A stretch of 64,000 nucleotides of DNA from Chelonoidis abingdonii (GCF_003597395.2 NC_133773.1:71118979-71182978); one strand, 5' to 3'; counted from the first letter of the stretch, positions 48,005 through 60,957 are shown. The notes: generated from the letters alone by a model not told the origin. Numbers and translations: made by a program.

Positions 48005-48150
48005 TCAGCATTCCTACATTCTATTTCCAGTTCTGTAATTGATTTATGTCATTTGGGTGAGTTACACTTTCCTCAGTTTCCCTAATTTTAAATTGGGGAT
48101 AATACTTAACTCCCAACAGTAGTGTGAGACTTGATTAACTACTATTTGTA
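48005..48150 (+). repeat. MIR-like SINE
   Basis: 'gtcatttgggtgagttacac', 'cctcagtttccctaatttta', 'attggggataatact' and 'gtgtgagacttgattaa' follow the MIR consensus order (splicing-like CTCAGTTTCC word, AATGGGGATAATA word, GTTGTGAGG word). Confidence 0.65.
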
Positions 48151-49546
48151 ACTGACTTTGCAATTGTTGAATAGAGTGTGCCATATAACAGGGTAGAGCA
48201 TCTGAGATTAATTTGCTCTGAGGTTGACTTGCAGATAGGATATAACCCCTGACCCAGTACTGATGATAAGATTTCTCAACAACCTTTGTTGATAATGGAA
48301 CCAACATGTCATATCTACAGGAGAAAGCCTGTGACAGAGTTAAGTCTTATGGAATATTACCTCTGAATTTTCAGACAGGCCTAAAAATTAGAGAAGCAAA
48401 GTCACACCAAAAAGACCTTTGTTTTAACAACTGAACTTTGTTGATATGTTCCACGACACCTCAGCATTGCTTTGTGTATGAGCTAAACATGTTTACTATA
48501 AGTTGGGCTATTGGCAAACTATAGAAAGCACATCTGTATATAGCATGAGCACTTTATTATGTGCTGAGGAAGCATAAACCCAGAATAACCGTGAAAAAAG
48601 AGGTAAGAAGTTCATTGTTTTCTTCTTGTTGATCTTGGGTTTTTTCCTCTGCAGCTGTCCTTTTTAAAATTTTCCATTCCAAGTTAGATATCTAAGGGAT
48701 ATAAAACCCCAGGCAATTTCTGGGGTTTAATGTTGGCCCTCAATTTGATCTTTCCCTGCTCCTCTGATATCACTTCTCCTCTCTGTGCCACCAGGAGACA
48801 TGTGTGTGGAGAATTACAATCAAAAGTTTAACTGATGAGCTGGAGCTATGACATAGATTAAAAACATCTTTGTAACATCATAGTATAATGATTAAAATAA
48901 TTAAAGAAATTTAATCATAATTAATTTTATTTAAAGAACATTAATAATTTATTTTATCTTCCTTCTGGTAACATTGAGTTTATTCAAAACTGAACAAGTG
49001 ACAAATCCTTTTTATCACATTTGTCTAGCATTGATATGACAAATCTACTATTTTTTTTTTAAATAGTCAGGCAGTGGGAAGAGGCAGTCGGGAGTGTCTG
49101 AGAGGAGGAGTGACAGTACAGTGAGAGGCTGGTACTTATTCTGTGGCATCTTGGACACAGAAGAGATCTGAGCACTGTGAGGGATCTTTGGAGGTAGGGG
49201 TAGGAGGAGGATGCAGGTGAGGAACTAGTGATGAGTTTCATATAGAGGCCAATTTATACTTAAATGTACAGTGCCCAATGATCTAATAAGGTGAAATATT
49301 GCAGGAAACAATCACTCTTGAAATCCACTACATGTCACCTGGTTAGTGTGTGTGACTATGTTCTTTTCACCTTTATTCTCATCATCTCTCCTTTTACACC
49401 TCAAACTGGTTATTACACCTAGTTGTTTAGTCTTGTCGTAATTTATATTGTAAGGTCTTCAGTACAAGGACCATCTTTTAATATATTTACTGGACACTGC
49501 TGTAATTCAAATAATATTAATAAAAATTTGCAAAAGTGGTCTATGA
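48151..49546. other. No recognisable gene; old repeat tail near 49430-49535
   Basis: 49430-49535 ('tattgtaaggtcttcagtac ... ataatattaataa') looks like the tail of an old dispersed repeat. The rest is AT-rich, with a Ser-rich spurious minus-strand frame at 49059-49241. Confidence 0.35.
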
Positions 49547-49690
49547 TTTTTGAGTGCCCAATTTGAGATGGCCTGGGACTTATTTTCTGAGATTCTGAGC
49601 ATCTGGAACTCTAAGAGAAGTTAATGGGAGCTGTAGGGAGTCAGCACCTTTTCTAACCAAGCTTAGGTGTCTCAAATTGGGCAACCAAAA
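49547..49690. mobile_element. MITE-like element with long terminal inverted repeats
   Basis: The left arm ttttgagtgcccaatttgaga (49547-49568) pairs with the right arm tctcaaattgggcaaccaaaa (49670-49690). A centre word 'aagttaatgggagctgtagg' is typical of this self-complementary family. Confidence 0.65.
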
Positions 49691-50535
49691 TCAGAGGCCA
49701 TGTCCAAAAAATGTTCTATAGACATGATAGTCTTAAGTATATTCATTGAGCCCACAAATACAGGCTTACACATGAAAGGGGTGGAAGCTGGTGCTCCTTT
49801 GAAAACAGTTTGTTACTAGTTTTTAAATAGAGCAGATTTAACTCCAGAGGGATAGCCTGGCTTTGCTCTACATGATTTCTACAGTAAACATTGCATAAGA
49901 AAAAGTAATAAGAAGGAATATGAGAGAAGGAAAGAGAGCGATGAGAACAAGAAAAAGTTGACAGCTAAGTGACTGTGATAGGTTGACTGCTACCTGGGGA
50001 TTTTGACTTAATCTATCCTGGGGATTGGCTGGACTGGAAGTAGTTCTTTACCCATTACAGGATCACTAAGCAGCTGCATGAGGAGAGCAGAGAAAGTACA
50101 GGTACACTCCCTTATATGCACTATGGAAGCCAGTGGAGCACATATTTAAAACCTCCTCATATGAAAGTGAACAGCATAAAAACAATCATAAAATAGTAAT
50201 GGAGGAACTCGATGAAAATTTCATCCTCACACAGAACCTCATCCATCAGAGAGCTTGTTTTCAATCAGTGGAACCAAAATCCCAGGAAAACAATAGAAGC
50301 ATTTACAAGGAATTTTTATGAATTAACAAGACAGTTCCGAATTTGGAAAAAGTAAACAGGAACACACCAGGGGCATGTTCGTCACTAGGTTCTCACAAAT
50401 AGTCCCTCCAAAACTGCAGCTAAAATCTGACTTGACTTTGGAGGAAGAAACAAACAAACAGAGTAAACTAAATAATATATGCAATTATATCACACCTCTA
50501 TTTATCATAGTGCAGTGTGGCATAAGAACAATCTT
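49691..50535. other. No recognisable gene or repeat
   Basis: AT-rich, short frames only. Confidence 0.4.
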
Positions 50536-50608
50536 AGGGCCTAAGCCAAAGCCCACTGATATCTATTGGAGTGTTCCATTTACTACAGTGGGCTTTGGAC
50601 TGAGCCCT
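50536..50608. repeat. Palindromic MITE-like repeat
   Basis: The left arm 50536-50558 (agggcctaag...ccactg) pairs with the right arm 50586-50608 (cagtggg...tgagccct), 19 of 23 bases. Confidence 0.6.
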
Positions 50609-51835
50609 TCTCACCCAAGGATGCACTTTGCAAATATTAACTAACACACAGATAGCAATTTCCTGATGTTGAAGTGTTGTTATGCTCATTTTACAGCTAA
50701 GGAAACCAGGGTAACAGCAAGAGTTGTGTTAAAATGTTCCAAACTAAGCTGTTGTTCTAATTCCCTGATTTATCCTCTTCCTTGCTATCTATAAAGAGCT
50801 TGAGCTGTATCAGATCAGAAGGCTAGATTTTATCAAAGTTGTACAGTCTTGAGACTGAGGGTTCTTTTTTTTCATTGGAATCTTCTGAAATGTTCTTTGG
50901 GCCAGGTTTAGAGACAGCCTTAGTTTTGGAATGTACAAATTACAGGCATGTATAATTGTGTGAGCAGTTTTGCAAATCAGGAACTTGAGTTGATATGACC
51001 TAAACTGTAGGCTCAAAGTTGGGACCACAAGTTTGGGCCCACAAAGATAAAGGCCTAGTTAAGACTGGATTAATCAACCCTTTATATAATCTTTAGAGTA
51101 ATTTTGAAATTCATTAAGTTTTACACACTATTTAAGTTCCATTTGGGCCTTAAGTGGGGCTCAAGTGGTGCATAGGTCTGGCGCCGATCCTCAGCACAAG
51201 GCTGAATTTCACTGTTGAAAATATTTGTGTCATCTGGACCAGACTGCAGTTCCTGTTGCAGCACAGGGCTGCTGCAATGAATTTCTAAAGCCTTCTTAAC
51301 TAAAATGGGGAGGATGAGTCCGGTGTACAGGTGATCCTCCAGAAACATAGAACCATCATAGGGTATCCACCATGACTTTCCTCCAAACACACCCCTTTTC
51401 CTTGCTACGCTGGCAGCAGGGAGAAAAGGGGTTGTGCCTGGGTCACACTGATCCCTGGCTGTGTTTTTGGCCTTAATGGGCCTCTTACAACCAGCCTAAA
51501 TTCAAATGGCTTGAAAGGGTACCACATGGGCTCCCACCTTCCAGAAAGGTACAAACCTCCCTGAATTGCACTCTGACCACTTTATCTGTAGCAAGGATCG
51601 TTATGTCTCACCATAATAAGCCATTCCCTAGGTCTGGCAGATCCTGCGGTAAAGCTGTAATCCAGTTTTTGTGACATAATCTGTTGCAACACTATGTCTT
51701 TGAGATTGCAAAGTCAGTATTAAGACATTAGTACAGGACAAAAAGTGGAAAATTGTTCAGTTTATTTAAACTCAAAGCATATCTGATAATCAACAAACGC
51801 AGTATGGTATATTGTAACAATAAATCTTGCATGGT
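50609..51835. other. No recognisable gene or element
   Basis: 51120-51480 is less AT-rich and may be an old repeat, but I cannot name it. The 89-codon minus-strand frame at 51121-51390 has no domain that I recognise. Confidence 0.35.
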
Positions 51836-51935
51836 GACAGGTTTCAGAGTGGTAGCCGTGTTAGTCTATATCAGCAAAAACAACGATGAGTCCTTGTGGC
51901 ACTGTAGAGACTAACAAATTTATTTGGGCTTTTAA
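51836..51935 (+). mobile_element. SINE-like repeat fragment
   Basis: 'acaggtttcagagtggtagc', 'cgtgttagtctatatcagc', 'tccttgtggcac', 'agagactaacaaatttattt' match a very common sauropsid repeat related to the unit at 47430 (shared 'gtgttagtct', 'ttgtggcac', 'agactaaca'). It is 3'-truncated. Confidence 0.7.
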
Positions 51936-54536
51936 AGTGCTTTACAAATGTTGTGTGAGAAATTATACTCTACCTCCTGCTCAGGGCAGTACCTTGAGAG
52001 TAGAAGAACTGTGCCTCAGGAACACTCCCAGAGCATAAGAAGGTTGTGCACCTCCTCAAAAAGATTATCTGCCACTGGAAGCGAAGGAGGACACTCAATA
52101 AGATAACCATAGGAAAATGTAGAGTGGAGGTCATAAGCAAGGAGTCAGAGATTGGTCAGTGAGTCACTGAAGGGTAAGAGATAAAGAACTACGAGATTTA
52201 TTGGAACCAATGCAGGGATAAGTCAGCCTTCCACAGAGCCAACATCTGCATCTGACTGAAGGATGCACAGACGGAGAGGCTGCAGATACTTTATGTTAGA
52301 CCAGGCTCTATGTTTCTCCTGCATTTGCCATGTGCTATTCATTCAGTATATCTATTTTATCAAAATCAGTCCAGTTTGGTCAATGCACACAAATTCCTCA
52401 CTGTGTTGTGCATCATTGTGTAAAAATATTTTTAAAAATTAAACATCCTACAAGAAATACATTTTGGAATACATGGAAAACTGGAACCTCATAGGTAATA
52501 GATTTGAATAAGAATATTGTTTTCTTTGATTAAGAACATCCAGTCTTCCACAGAATGAACTGAAACTTTAATGACCAAAAAGAAACAGACCACATCTTTC
52601 ATGTGTTTCATTGCTCTGCTTTTCTCTGAACAGCAGAAGATATAAATATTATGGTTAGCCATAGGGCTCCCTTCAAAAATGCTTGTCTGTATCAGCTCAT
52701 ATTGTGAAAAAAGTGTCAGTAACTATGTTAAACCACTGCAGGCTGAAACTGAAAAATGGCATAATAATATTCCAACCATTGCGTGCAAGATCAAAGCTGT
52801 TAAGAGTGGGTGACAGGTGGCATAAACGTCCCCAGGCACTGACTCACTAGAGGCATAACAGCACTCAGTATAACTATAATAAAACTAATCTCAATAAAGA
52901 CACTGTGAAAAGCTGCAAGTAGCCTGTTATATCTTTGACCCCATAGTCTCTCACTGATAAATCATCTGGCAGCCCTGCCAGAAGAAAAGTGTAATTGTAT
53001 TTTATGTCCACTTACATGGCTAAAAATTGCCAGTGTCATACTATTTTTGATATATTTTAATGAAATTATCAATTATAATAATTCACAATAAAAATCAACA
53101 CCACAATACAAACCTATGATAAATGTTGTCTCCAAAGGAACTACACCAGCTGAGGATCTGGCTCATTATCTGTCATATAAATCAGTAATTTAGCCATTGG
53201 CTTCTCCTTGCAAACCTTTATTCATGATAATAAGGTTATATTGACTGAACAAGTATGGGTTTGCATATACGCACAGAAATTTTCTATTTGACAATGTAAT
53301 GTGTAACACTAAAATCATATTGATTCATGGTCGGTTTTAATTTAGGACCTCTCCCCCCCCCCACAAAAAAGGATCATTACCTAACATTGTAACAAAAGGA
53401 AACACTACCTTTCCCCTAGCCTTTGCTAAGCGATTTTCTTGGGGTTTCTTTGTTACGTATAATAATATTTAAAAAGGGCTTCTATCCTAGCAGACTGTAT
53501 TCAGTTTTGGGCAATGAGAATAGTATGTTACATTATATAAAGTAGATTGATATTATTAATTAGTGTGTCCAGCAGGAGAACATTTATTCTGGAAAGAGAT
53601 AAAATCACAATACAAATAAATAGAAAAAAACTTCATACATTTTGCCTCATCTGCACTGTACAAACAGATTAATTATTGACTATTTGGGATAGGGAGAAAG
53701 CTATCCTGGTTTTTTTTCTCCACAGTATACACTATTTCATATGTGCTGTGATAACAAAAAACCCAACCAATGAAACAAAAAAGAAGCTTAGAATGTACAA
53801 GAACACAAAATCCAGAAAGAGAAAAACAAGACCAAAAGAATGAAACAGAATTTAAATAAAGATGTTTGGGCCCTTAACCTGTAAAGAAATTATGCTGCAA
53901 TTTTTCTTATGAATGTAACCTCATATTTATTACTTCAGAGAGAAGCAGGAACACTAGTCAATTTACACGAAAAGCCCTGGTACAACATTAGCTTAGAGGC
54001 TGAACTGGCAGTTGATTTGAGTATTATAGTAGCAGCAGACCTGCAGAGGAGAAAAGTGCTCCTCCAGCAGCCTGCATGAGAATCAGAATGACAATTCAAT
54101 TACAGTCTGGTTTCTAAGAAAAATCTGTAAGCAGAACTGCAGAGGAGGGTGTTGCATTCCACAGGTTTGCGTGGAAGGAAGGGCACTTACACCCAAATTG
54201 AAAGGTTAAAATCCTAGTACAGTACTTCATGTGAGGGTGAAAGCTATCACATAGATTAATTGTCATTTGCAGATAGACAATTTTGTTTATTTTTAAAACC
54301 ACCTTTTAATATAGTTTTAATTTTAGAAATGATACATAGTATCACCCTAGTAATTGATGATCCATTGGGTTTAGTGCTTCCTGCACAAGTGAAGATCATG
54401 GGCTAGATCGTGGTTTTGCACTGTGATGTAGCATAGTTTGGCTTAGAGTTGGCTTAACCAGAAGCAGGAGGATTGTCCTAGTTTAAGTGTGATTCCTCAC
54501 CTGGCTCACAACAACAGGTGTGGGAGCTCTTATGCC
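51936..54536. other. No recognisable gene or repeat
   Basis: AT-rich DNA with stops in all frames. A C run at 53353 and scattered short A runs only. Confidence 0.4.
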
Positions 54537-54612
54537 TAGAGCCCTGCGCGGATACAAAGGTGTATCTGCATCCGATCTGCAGTCCATAAAAATTGTCTGT
54601 GGATATCCGCAC
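54537..54612. repeat. Fragment of a DNA-type dispersed repeat
   Basis: 'tagagccctgcgcggataca', 'tctgcatccgatctgcagtc' and 'gtggatatccgcaccc' form a set of near-palindromic words (ggatacaaa / gtatctgca / ggatatccgc) known to me from a small turtle DNA repeat. Only the left part seems present. Confidence 0.45.
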
Positions 54613-55335
54613 CCATGACACTAGCATTGCTAATGTAAGCATTTGGCCCAGAAATTTTTGGAAAACAAAATATGTACAAACATTTGAAGAAAAGCAGCTC
54701 ATATATTACAGAAATTGTTCAGGAAAAGTTTGTGTATGTAAAGATTATCCCTGTAATGCTGGCGAAGTGTGCAGAAGCATGGCTTACCTGCGTGGATCAT
54801 GTTTCTCAAGGGCAAATTTAACGTCATCTGATTTCCAAAAATCTTCTCCAAATGAATTACTATCATTTCCTGTATTCTGATAGATTTGATTCTTTCTCTC
54901 TCCTTTTTTTTCATCCTTTTGTGTTACACATCTACCTATATCAAATGCCTGCTTGAAATGGTTATTGTATTATTTTCAGGCAGTCTAGAAAGAAGAGAAA
55001 CAGTGCAGGCTCTTTCTATGTAACCAACAAGAACATTGTGGTGTGTGAGGCATAAGAAAGTGTCAATGACCAGAGCTCTAAAGCGTTGGATTGACAATAT
55101 CTGTTGCAACTTGTTTAAATTAATAAAGATTCTTGTTGGGGCTTCATAACAATTATTTTATAACTCTTCTTTAATTTAACCTATTGCTGAAAACTGAAAC
55201 CTGTAACTGAATAATATTCTAAACTCTAAATTCTCCAACTATGCTTTCAAATACATTTTTCCTAAGTAGACATGTAAAACATACAGAATATTAATATGAA
55301 CATTTGCCTATTCTAAGTTGCCTGACTCAAAAATT
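54613..55335. other. No recognisable gene
   Basis: A 95-codon plus-strand frame (54593-54880) is Cys-rich over a short stretch (CSGKVCVCKDYPCNAGEVC). It starts inside the preceding repeat and lacks a signal peptide, splice evidence or a family that I recognise. Confidence 0.3.
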
Positions 55336-55428
55336 AGGGCAAGATCTTCAGCTGGAGTAAACCATCACAGCCTCATTGAAGTCAATAAATGGAGTTATGA
55401 TGATTAGCACCAGGAGAGGATCTGGTGC
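55336..55428. repeat. Palindromic MITE-like repeat
   Basis: The left arm aagatcttcagctggagtaa (55341) pairs with the right arm tagcaccaggagaggatct (to 55423) around 'cattgaagtcaataaatgg'. Common self-complementary type. Confidence 0.6.
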
Positions 55429-55728
55429 TTGAAGCACTATTACCCCAGCAATTCAAATATAAGGACCGTACACCTCCAGTACTACTAGCTAGTGCTTATA
55501 TTGTTAATAAGTTATGGTCCAACAATGTGTTGATGATACAGAGAAACAGAGGAAAACATGATCTGTGGCCATGTCGCCACACAAAGCAGTACGAATACAA
55601 ATTACCCTAGATAACCAGAGGAAGGTTATCATAGCCCTGCAGTTTTTGTTTTTGTCTTTTATTATTAATTGGGCATATAACAGCATTCATAGCTTATGTA
55701 GGTTCACAATGGCAGGCTTGGTGGAAGG

Positions 55729-55915
55729 CAGGGCTGGCAGTATGGAGTAGCAAGCAGGGCAACTGTCTAGGGCCCCATACCACAGGGCGCATGGCAGGGT
55801 TTGGGCTTCAGCTTCAGGCTTCAGAAATTCAGTGTGTGACTAGGTTAAGGAGGCAGGGTGGGGGTCCACTCCTCATTCTCTGCCTTGGGCCCCAGCAAGT
55901 CTAATGCCAGCCCTG
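55729..55915. mobile_element. Short hAT-like element, 187 bp
   Basis: Perfect 11-bp terminal inverted repeats: cagggctggca at 55729-55739 and tgccagccctg at 55905-55915. The 8-bp flanks (GTGGAAGG, GGGAAAAG) match only partly. No coding capacity. Confidence 0.65.
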
Positions 55916-56882
55916 GGGAAAAGAGTGCCTTTTAAGGAGGCATTTGAGCAAAGAGTGACAGGTGAGCATTCACATTAGAGTTAGGAGGGATGCCAAGAGT
56001 TAGGGGCAACATGAAAGAGGGAATGAAGATGACCCAAAATCATGGGATGAACTATTAAGAAAGACAGAGAGAACAGAATGAAAACCTATTGAGGCTGGAA
56101 GAGTCTACTTGCTTGGACCAATTTTCAACTCGATAGCACTGGGTAACCATTCATGATGCTATAAAAAATAGTTCTGACTACATTTTAAAAGCCTGGAAAC
56201 AACAAAGTTCTGTGGGGTTGGTTCACAATTTGTTTCCTCTCTTGCCAAAGACAGCTCAGGTATTCCAGATTAAATTTCTTATGTCTTGTTTGCTTTCTGG
56301 TTTAATTTTTAATGAATGACTATTACATTCGTTTCTGTAGCCATTGTTTAACAGAGCTTGGGCATTTCAGTTGTTCCATAAGGCCATGATATAGCAAAGC
56401 ATTAAAGTTAAACATGTGCTTAAAGCTCATGTTTAACTAACTATAAGCATGCGAGTTCTTCTAATGAAGTCAATGTAACTATTCTCCACTCTTCACCATG
56501 GTATCTGAGAAACTCTCTCCTAGGCCTCAGCCTCTCATAGAACAGCTATTTCCACTGGAATGCTGACTGTGGGTGTCATACAAGATACACAAAAACTAGT
56601 TCATCCAAGGGAAGAGGCTTCACTGGTTGGCTACTTTCTTGGTTTATCTGGCTACCAGTTGGCATACACAGCATGTCAGTCAACCTTTTTGAATGGTTTA
56701 GACTTACTTTGGCTTGTAAATTAAAACTGCAGATAAATATGCTTCATAAGCCACTTGAAAGTGTAAGAGTATGTGTGCGCGCGTGTATGCATGCAACCGG
56801 GGCAGAGAAATGCACTCAATATTGTAATGACACTTAAGCTTTTGATTCACATATTACACTCTCTGTCTCTCTCTCCCATCAG
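55916..56882. other. No recognisable gene; palindromic scrap near 56385-56480
   Basis: 'aagttaaacatgtgcttaaa' and 'aatgaagtcaatgtaac' belong to the self-complementary repeat type. A short alternating tgtgtgcgcgcgtgtatgcatg run lies at about 56772-56793. 56855-56882 is a pyrimidine tract ending in cccatcag. Confidence 0.35.
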
Positions 56883-57020
56883 TTTGTGAAGAGACTGTAC
56901 AAAATTGATTCTGAGGAACTTGATCATATGCTGAACACTATTGCCTCTGGAGCCTTTTTAATGTCAGCATCAGATGCTCTTGAAAGTGTAATGGATATAA
57001 CATGGTCTCCTCTTCCCTGA
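56883..57020 (+). CDS. Possible terminal exon (weak candidate), product unknown
   Basis: A long pyrimidine tract (56855-56878) and CAG at 56880-56882 form a good-looking splice acceptor. From 56883 the phase-0 frame stays open for 45 codons to a TGA at 57018-57020. The translation begins FVKRLYKIDSEELDHMLNTI and is polar then hydrophobic, not low-complexity. An AATAAA lies at 57222-57227, about 200 bases after the stop. Against it: 45 open codons are not rare by chance, I recognise no protein family, and no partner exon was found in the window. Treat it as a lead, not a gene. Confidence 0.2.
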   Translation, partial: FVKRLYKIDSEELDHMLNTIASGAFLMSASDALESVMDITWSPLP

Positions 57021-57299
57021 CGGATTTGAATCTTTGACATTTTGTGCAATTAAGTTTCACCTAACTCCTCACACTTCAATGGTGATGAGTTCTGATCCAT
57101 GGAATCCCCAAAATGCCTTGAGAAGAAGACATGTATATGTTTGGATATACATCTTACATAGTAAAATCATTCTTTTTCTGGTGTCAAGAAAAATTTTCAG
57201 AGAAAAATTGCTAATGGATAATAAATGTGAAGCCTGGTAGTCCTAAAACACCCTTATTATAATATGCTAAATTAGGGTCACCTTGGTATAAAATTGATA
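57021..57299. other. No recognisable feature except a candidate poly(A) signal
   Basis: AATAAA at 57222-57227 inside 'ggataataaatgtgaagcc'. No other signal. Confidence 0.3.
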
Positions 57300-57570
57300 T
57301 TACAAAAATGGAGAAGGGACAGTGGAGAGTACCAGAATGATTCAAAATTAAGCAGAAAGGTTAGTGAAACTAGGCCTCTTCCTTTGGAAAAGAAAAGGCT
57401 TTAAAGCAAAAGGATTAAAGGATAGATGCTCTGTAACTTTCTGGGGGGTGAATTTCCAATAGACCATAGCTGCATAATTCACACAAATGTTAGTGGTAAG
57501 TCCCTTGACACTGTAAAGAATACCTGCGCTGAGATTATATAAGAAATAGGTAACTAGGGTCACAAATTGA
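57300..57570 (+). pseudogene. LINE (CR1/L3-type) C-terminal fragment
   Basis: 'atggagaagggacagtggag', 'accagaatgattcaaaatta', 'aaactaggcctcttcctttg' and 'gaaaagaaaaggcttt' follow the order seen in CR1/L3 ORF2 ends (leader of 'gagaagggtccagaggag', 'aaaatgattaaaggt', 'aaactgggcctgttt', 'gaaaagagaaggct'). Strongly decayed. Confidence 0.5.
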
Positions 57571-60500
57571 AACCAGCACAAAAAATGCTGCATTAGCCTG
57601 TAATAGCTGAATAGTAATGAGGCTGGCCTCAAACTCGGTAGCTGCCTTTATAAAAAATACAAAGCTAGTCAGAAAATAAAGAATCAAGCCTGACAAACAT
57701 TTAATCAGACTTTTCTCCACAAAGATGAGCTAGAAACTTGGTTTTAAACATTAAAATGTGAAATTCTCATGTAATCACACTATTGCAAGAGCTGAGGCTT
57801 GAAGAAAAACAAGAAAATATTGCCAGAATTGTCAACATTAAATTGCAAGGAACCAAACAAACAGCAGGGTGTGAGTGTGTCTTATAAATACATAGCCCAA
57901 TGCAGAGATCAATACTGAATTTCAGGATATTACAATACTGTACAAAGCAAAGCCCTGTGCCCTCAAGAATTCTCTGAACCTATGTAACAAACAGGGTCAT
58001 ACAAACAAACATAGCTGTTATATATTTTTGGGTGAGTTAGGAGTTGCAGAAGCAGAAGAGTCATAAGAAAAGGAGCATGTTGCACAGAAGGCAGCCCATC
58101 GAAGTTCCCCAGAGAGATTTAAACAGTGCACAAGGGCAGTGTGAATCCTTCACTTTCAGCAGGCCAGGTAAAGCCTCTGTGGGCTGTGATAGTGGGTCAG
58201 GTTCAATACACAGAGGATTTAAACTGAGCCAGGATGGGGGTGGGGGAGGATGCTTGAGGACCACTGGATGAGAGTGGAAAACTGCAGAAAGCTCCACCTC
58301 ATTTTGCTTGGTCTGCTGCGTTCTCTTGCACCTATATATGTGTATATATATAAATACACGTATGGTTTTTACAATACTTGACTATACAGGGTTCCAGCAC
58401 TTACAGAACTGAGCTATGCTGCGCTGCAGAACTGTTGCAACAAGTATCAAGGTCCAAAATGGCTAGATGAACAACTTCAGAAGAAAATTTATATCCACCA
58501 TTCAAGATAACTCATAATTAGGGAAATGTTTGCATTTAGAAATGATAAAAACCTGTTTTCCCCCATTTTGGATTATTATTAAGTCTTACAAAACAGACCT
58601 TCAGCAAACATCTATTTTTTCACACCTCTGTCATCATGCACTGTTTTGGTGATTCTAATTAGCTTATTCAAGGTTTGTAAGATTTATGGTGAGTAAAGTG
58701 GATTTTATATTCAGAGAAAGTGTTCATAAGCTTTTATTCTGTTCCCATAAAAATGGCTAGCTGCTAGTAGGCTTGGATTCTTTCTGCAATCCATATAAGC
58801 CCTGAAGTAGAAAGAGGATGTAAAAATTGTCAGAAAACGGTTCATTCATTGTTATTAAATCAAATGGCTGACAGAGTACTGTTAATCTGGAATAGAGCTG
58901 AGGAAACATTTTACAGCAGGATGGTTCCTTTGAGATAACAGTCCTCACAGCAGATTCAGTCTCTAATGTAAAAATCTTATTACAAATTACAAATAAGAAA
59001 ATAGGATAAGGATGTTCTAGCTTGTGTGTATATAAGAGATAGCATATGTAGTAGGAAATACTGTAAAATGTGGAATGGATCATATTTCCTGCCAATTTGG
59101 ATTTTAGTAATTAGTGCACAGTGAAAAAGGAAATAAACCTTATTTTTTACTTATTTCATTAAAAATTTGTATACACCAGAATCTAACATTGTGGTGGCCT
59201 TTTTATTAATGATGTGTTTTGGGTGAAGTTGTTAATTTTAGATGGACTCATCATAACTTTTTAAAGGGCAAATTTACTGTATTTATGGAAAAATGTAGAT
59301 ATGTAGATGTGATTATTAATAAAGGAACAGACTGGGTTGGAGAGGTGGTTAAAACCTAACGTTGTTGAAAAACATTTCTACTAAAATGACAACAGGTTTG
59401 TATGAATTGTAAACGTTATACCAAAACATTGCAGCATTGTGCTGCTGCAGGAAATCCTGGGAACTGGGGAATTTGAAAGAAGTGTTCAGGTGTCAGAGTG
59501 GCCTTGGCAATGTGATTTTTTTTTTTTTAATATATCTTTCCTTCAGCAGCCCAGGGACTCAGTGGGTAACTTAGTTCAGAATGTTTTCCTGTTGTTGAAA
59601 CTTGGCAGGTACTCAGTGCACGGACTTCTTCTATGGGATCCAGTGAAATTGGATTAGGGGAAGATATCACTTAATCCACAGGTGGGGAATGGGACCCAAG
59701 GCTCCCAGTATCTGGAACAATAAGGCACCAACCCTCTTTCCTCAGCCCTTCAAACCTCATATGAAGGGTGAGCTGTGGGGTGCCAGCAATGTGCTAGGCC
59801 CGGGTTAAAGCTTTTGAGAGGGATGGGGTTTAGGCCCTGCCCCAGGTTCTACAAACTGTCGAAAGAAGGTGGTCGGCTTGCTTTGGATGAGCTATTGCCA
59901 GATAATAAAGTGGTGGCCAGAAATGTAGTGTAACTAGCCCAGAACAAAAAAGGCATGGCCAGGGTGCTGACATGTTCTACTGATCTTTGAATTTAGGCAG
60001 ACATGAAGAGTAAGTGCTATTGTTTCTAATAACCTGACAGTGACCTTTAAAGCGCTGGAAAATGATAGGAATTTAGATGTGACTGATAGCAGGTTTTTAA
60101 ACACATATACATACATGCACAACATGAGTGAAAGGGTGTGTTTACTTTCAGTTTATACAAGCTCCAGTGGCAAGTCAGATCACTCTCTGCAGGAAACAAT
60201 GTCTTGTAATGCAGAATTTGTATAACTCCCTCAAGTATCTGACAGAATTTGGAAGCTCCTTGTCTGCAGTGAATGCTGCTGTTCAACCATCTCTACTGAA
60301 TAATGGGAACAACAAATAAGCAACCATGAGATACATATAAATTTACTCCTGAGCAGCACGTTGTACCTAAAAAGAAAATGAGAGGTGAGTAATTTATGAA
60401 TGATCACTTACGATATCGATTATGAGTTCTTATGATGATTCCATTTGTTTCACTACATGAGACATCAGATGTCTTTAAATGTCTTGTTAGTGTCCAGTTT

Positions 60501-60587
60501 AAAATTACTTAATATTTATATTTTTGATTATTGCATTGTTTGGAAAAATACGGACCATATTCTAAGAGTGCAATTTAAAATCTACAC
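57571..60587. other. No recognisable gene or repeat
   Basis: Includes a TA/TG simple stretch at 58332-58360. The 112-codon minus-strand frame at 58757-59095 has no domain that I recognise. The rest is AT-rich. Confidence 0.4.
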
Positions 60588-60898
60588 CAGGGGTCGCCAA
60601 CCTTTCAGAAGTGGTGTGCTGAGTCTTCATTTATTCACTCTAATTTAAGGTTCTGAATGCCAGTAATACATTTTAACATTTTTAGAAGGTCTCTTTCTAT
60701 AAGTCTATAATATATAACTAAACTATTGTTGTATGTAAAGTAAATAAGGTTTTTAAAATGTTTAAGAAGCTTCATTTAAAATTAAGTTAAAATGCAGAGC
60801 CCCCCAGACCGGTGGCCAGGACCCAGGCAGTGTAAGTGCCACTGAAAATCAGCTCACATGCCACCTTCGGCACACGTGCCATAGGTTGCCTACCCCTG
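60588..60898. mobile_element. Non-autonomous hAT element, 311 bp, with perfect 8-bp target duplication
   Basis: The left end caggggtcgccaacctttca and right end ccataggttgcctacccctg (reverse complement caggggtaggcaacctatgg) are terminal inverted repeats. ATCTACAC flanks both sides exactly (60580-60587 and 60899-60906). AT-rich interior, no transposase frame. Confidence 0.93.
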
Positions 60899-60957
60899 AT
60901 CTACACTAATTATTTGCATTCTGCTTTCATTTATACCATCAATTTAAGCTTAGCAAG

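Noticed and set aside
54593..54880. 95-codon frame with a short Cys-rich run, thought of as a small secreted protein
   Set aside because: The start lies in a dispersed repeat, there is no signal peptide, and Cys spacing matches no family that I know.
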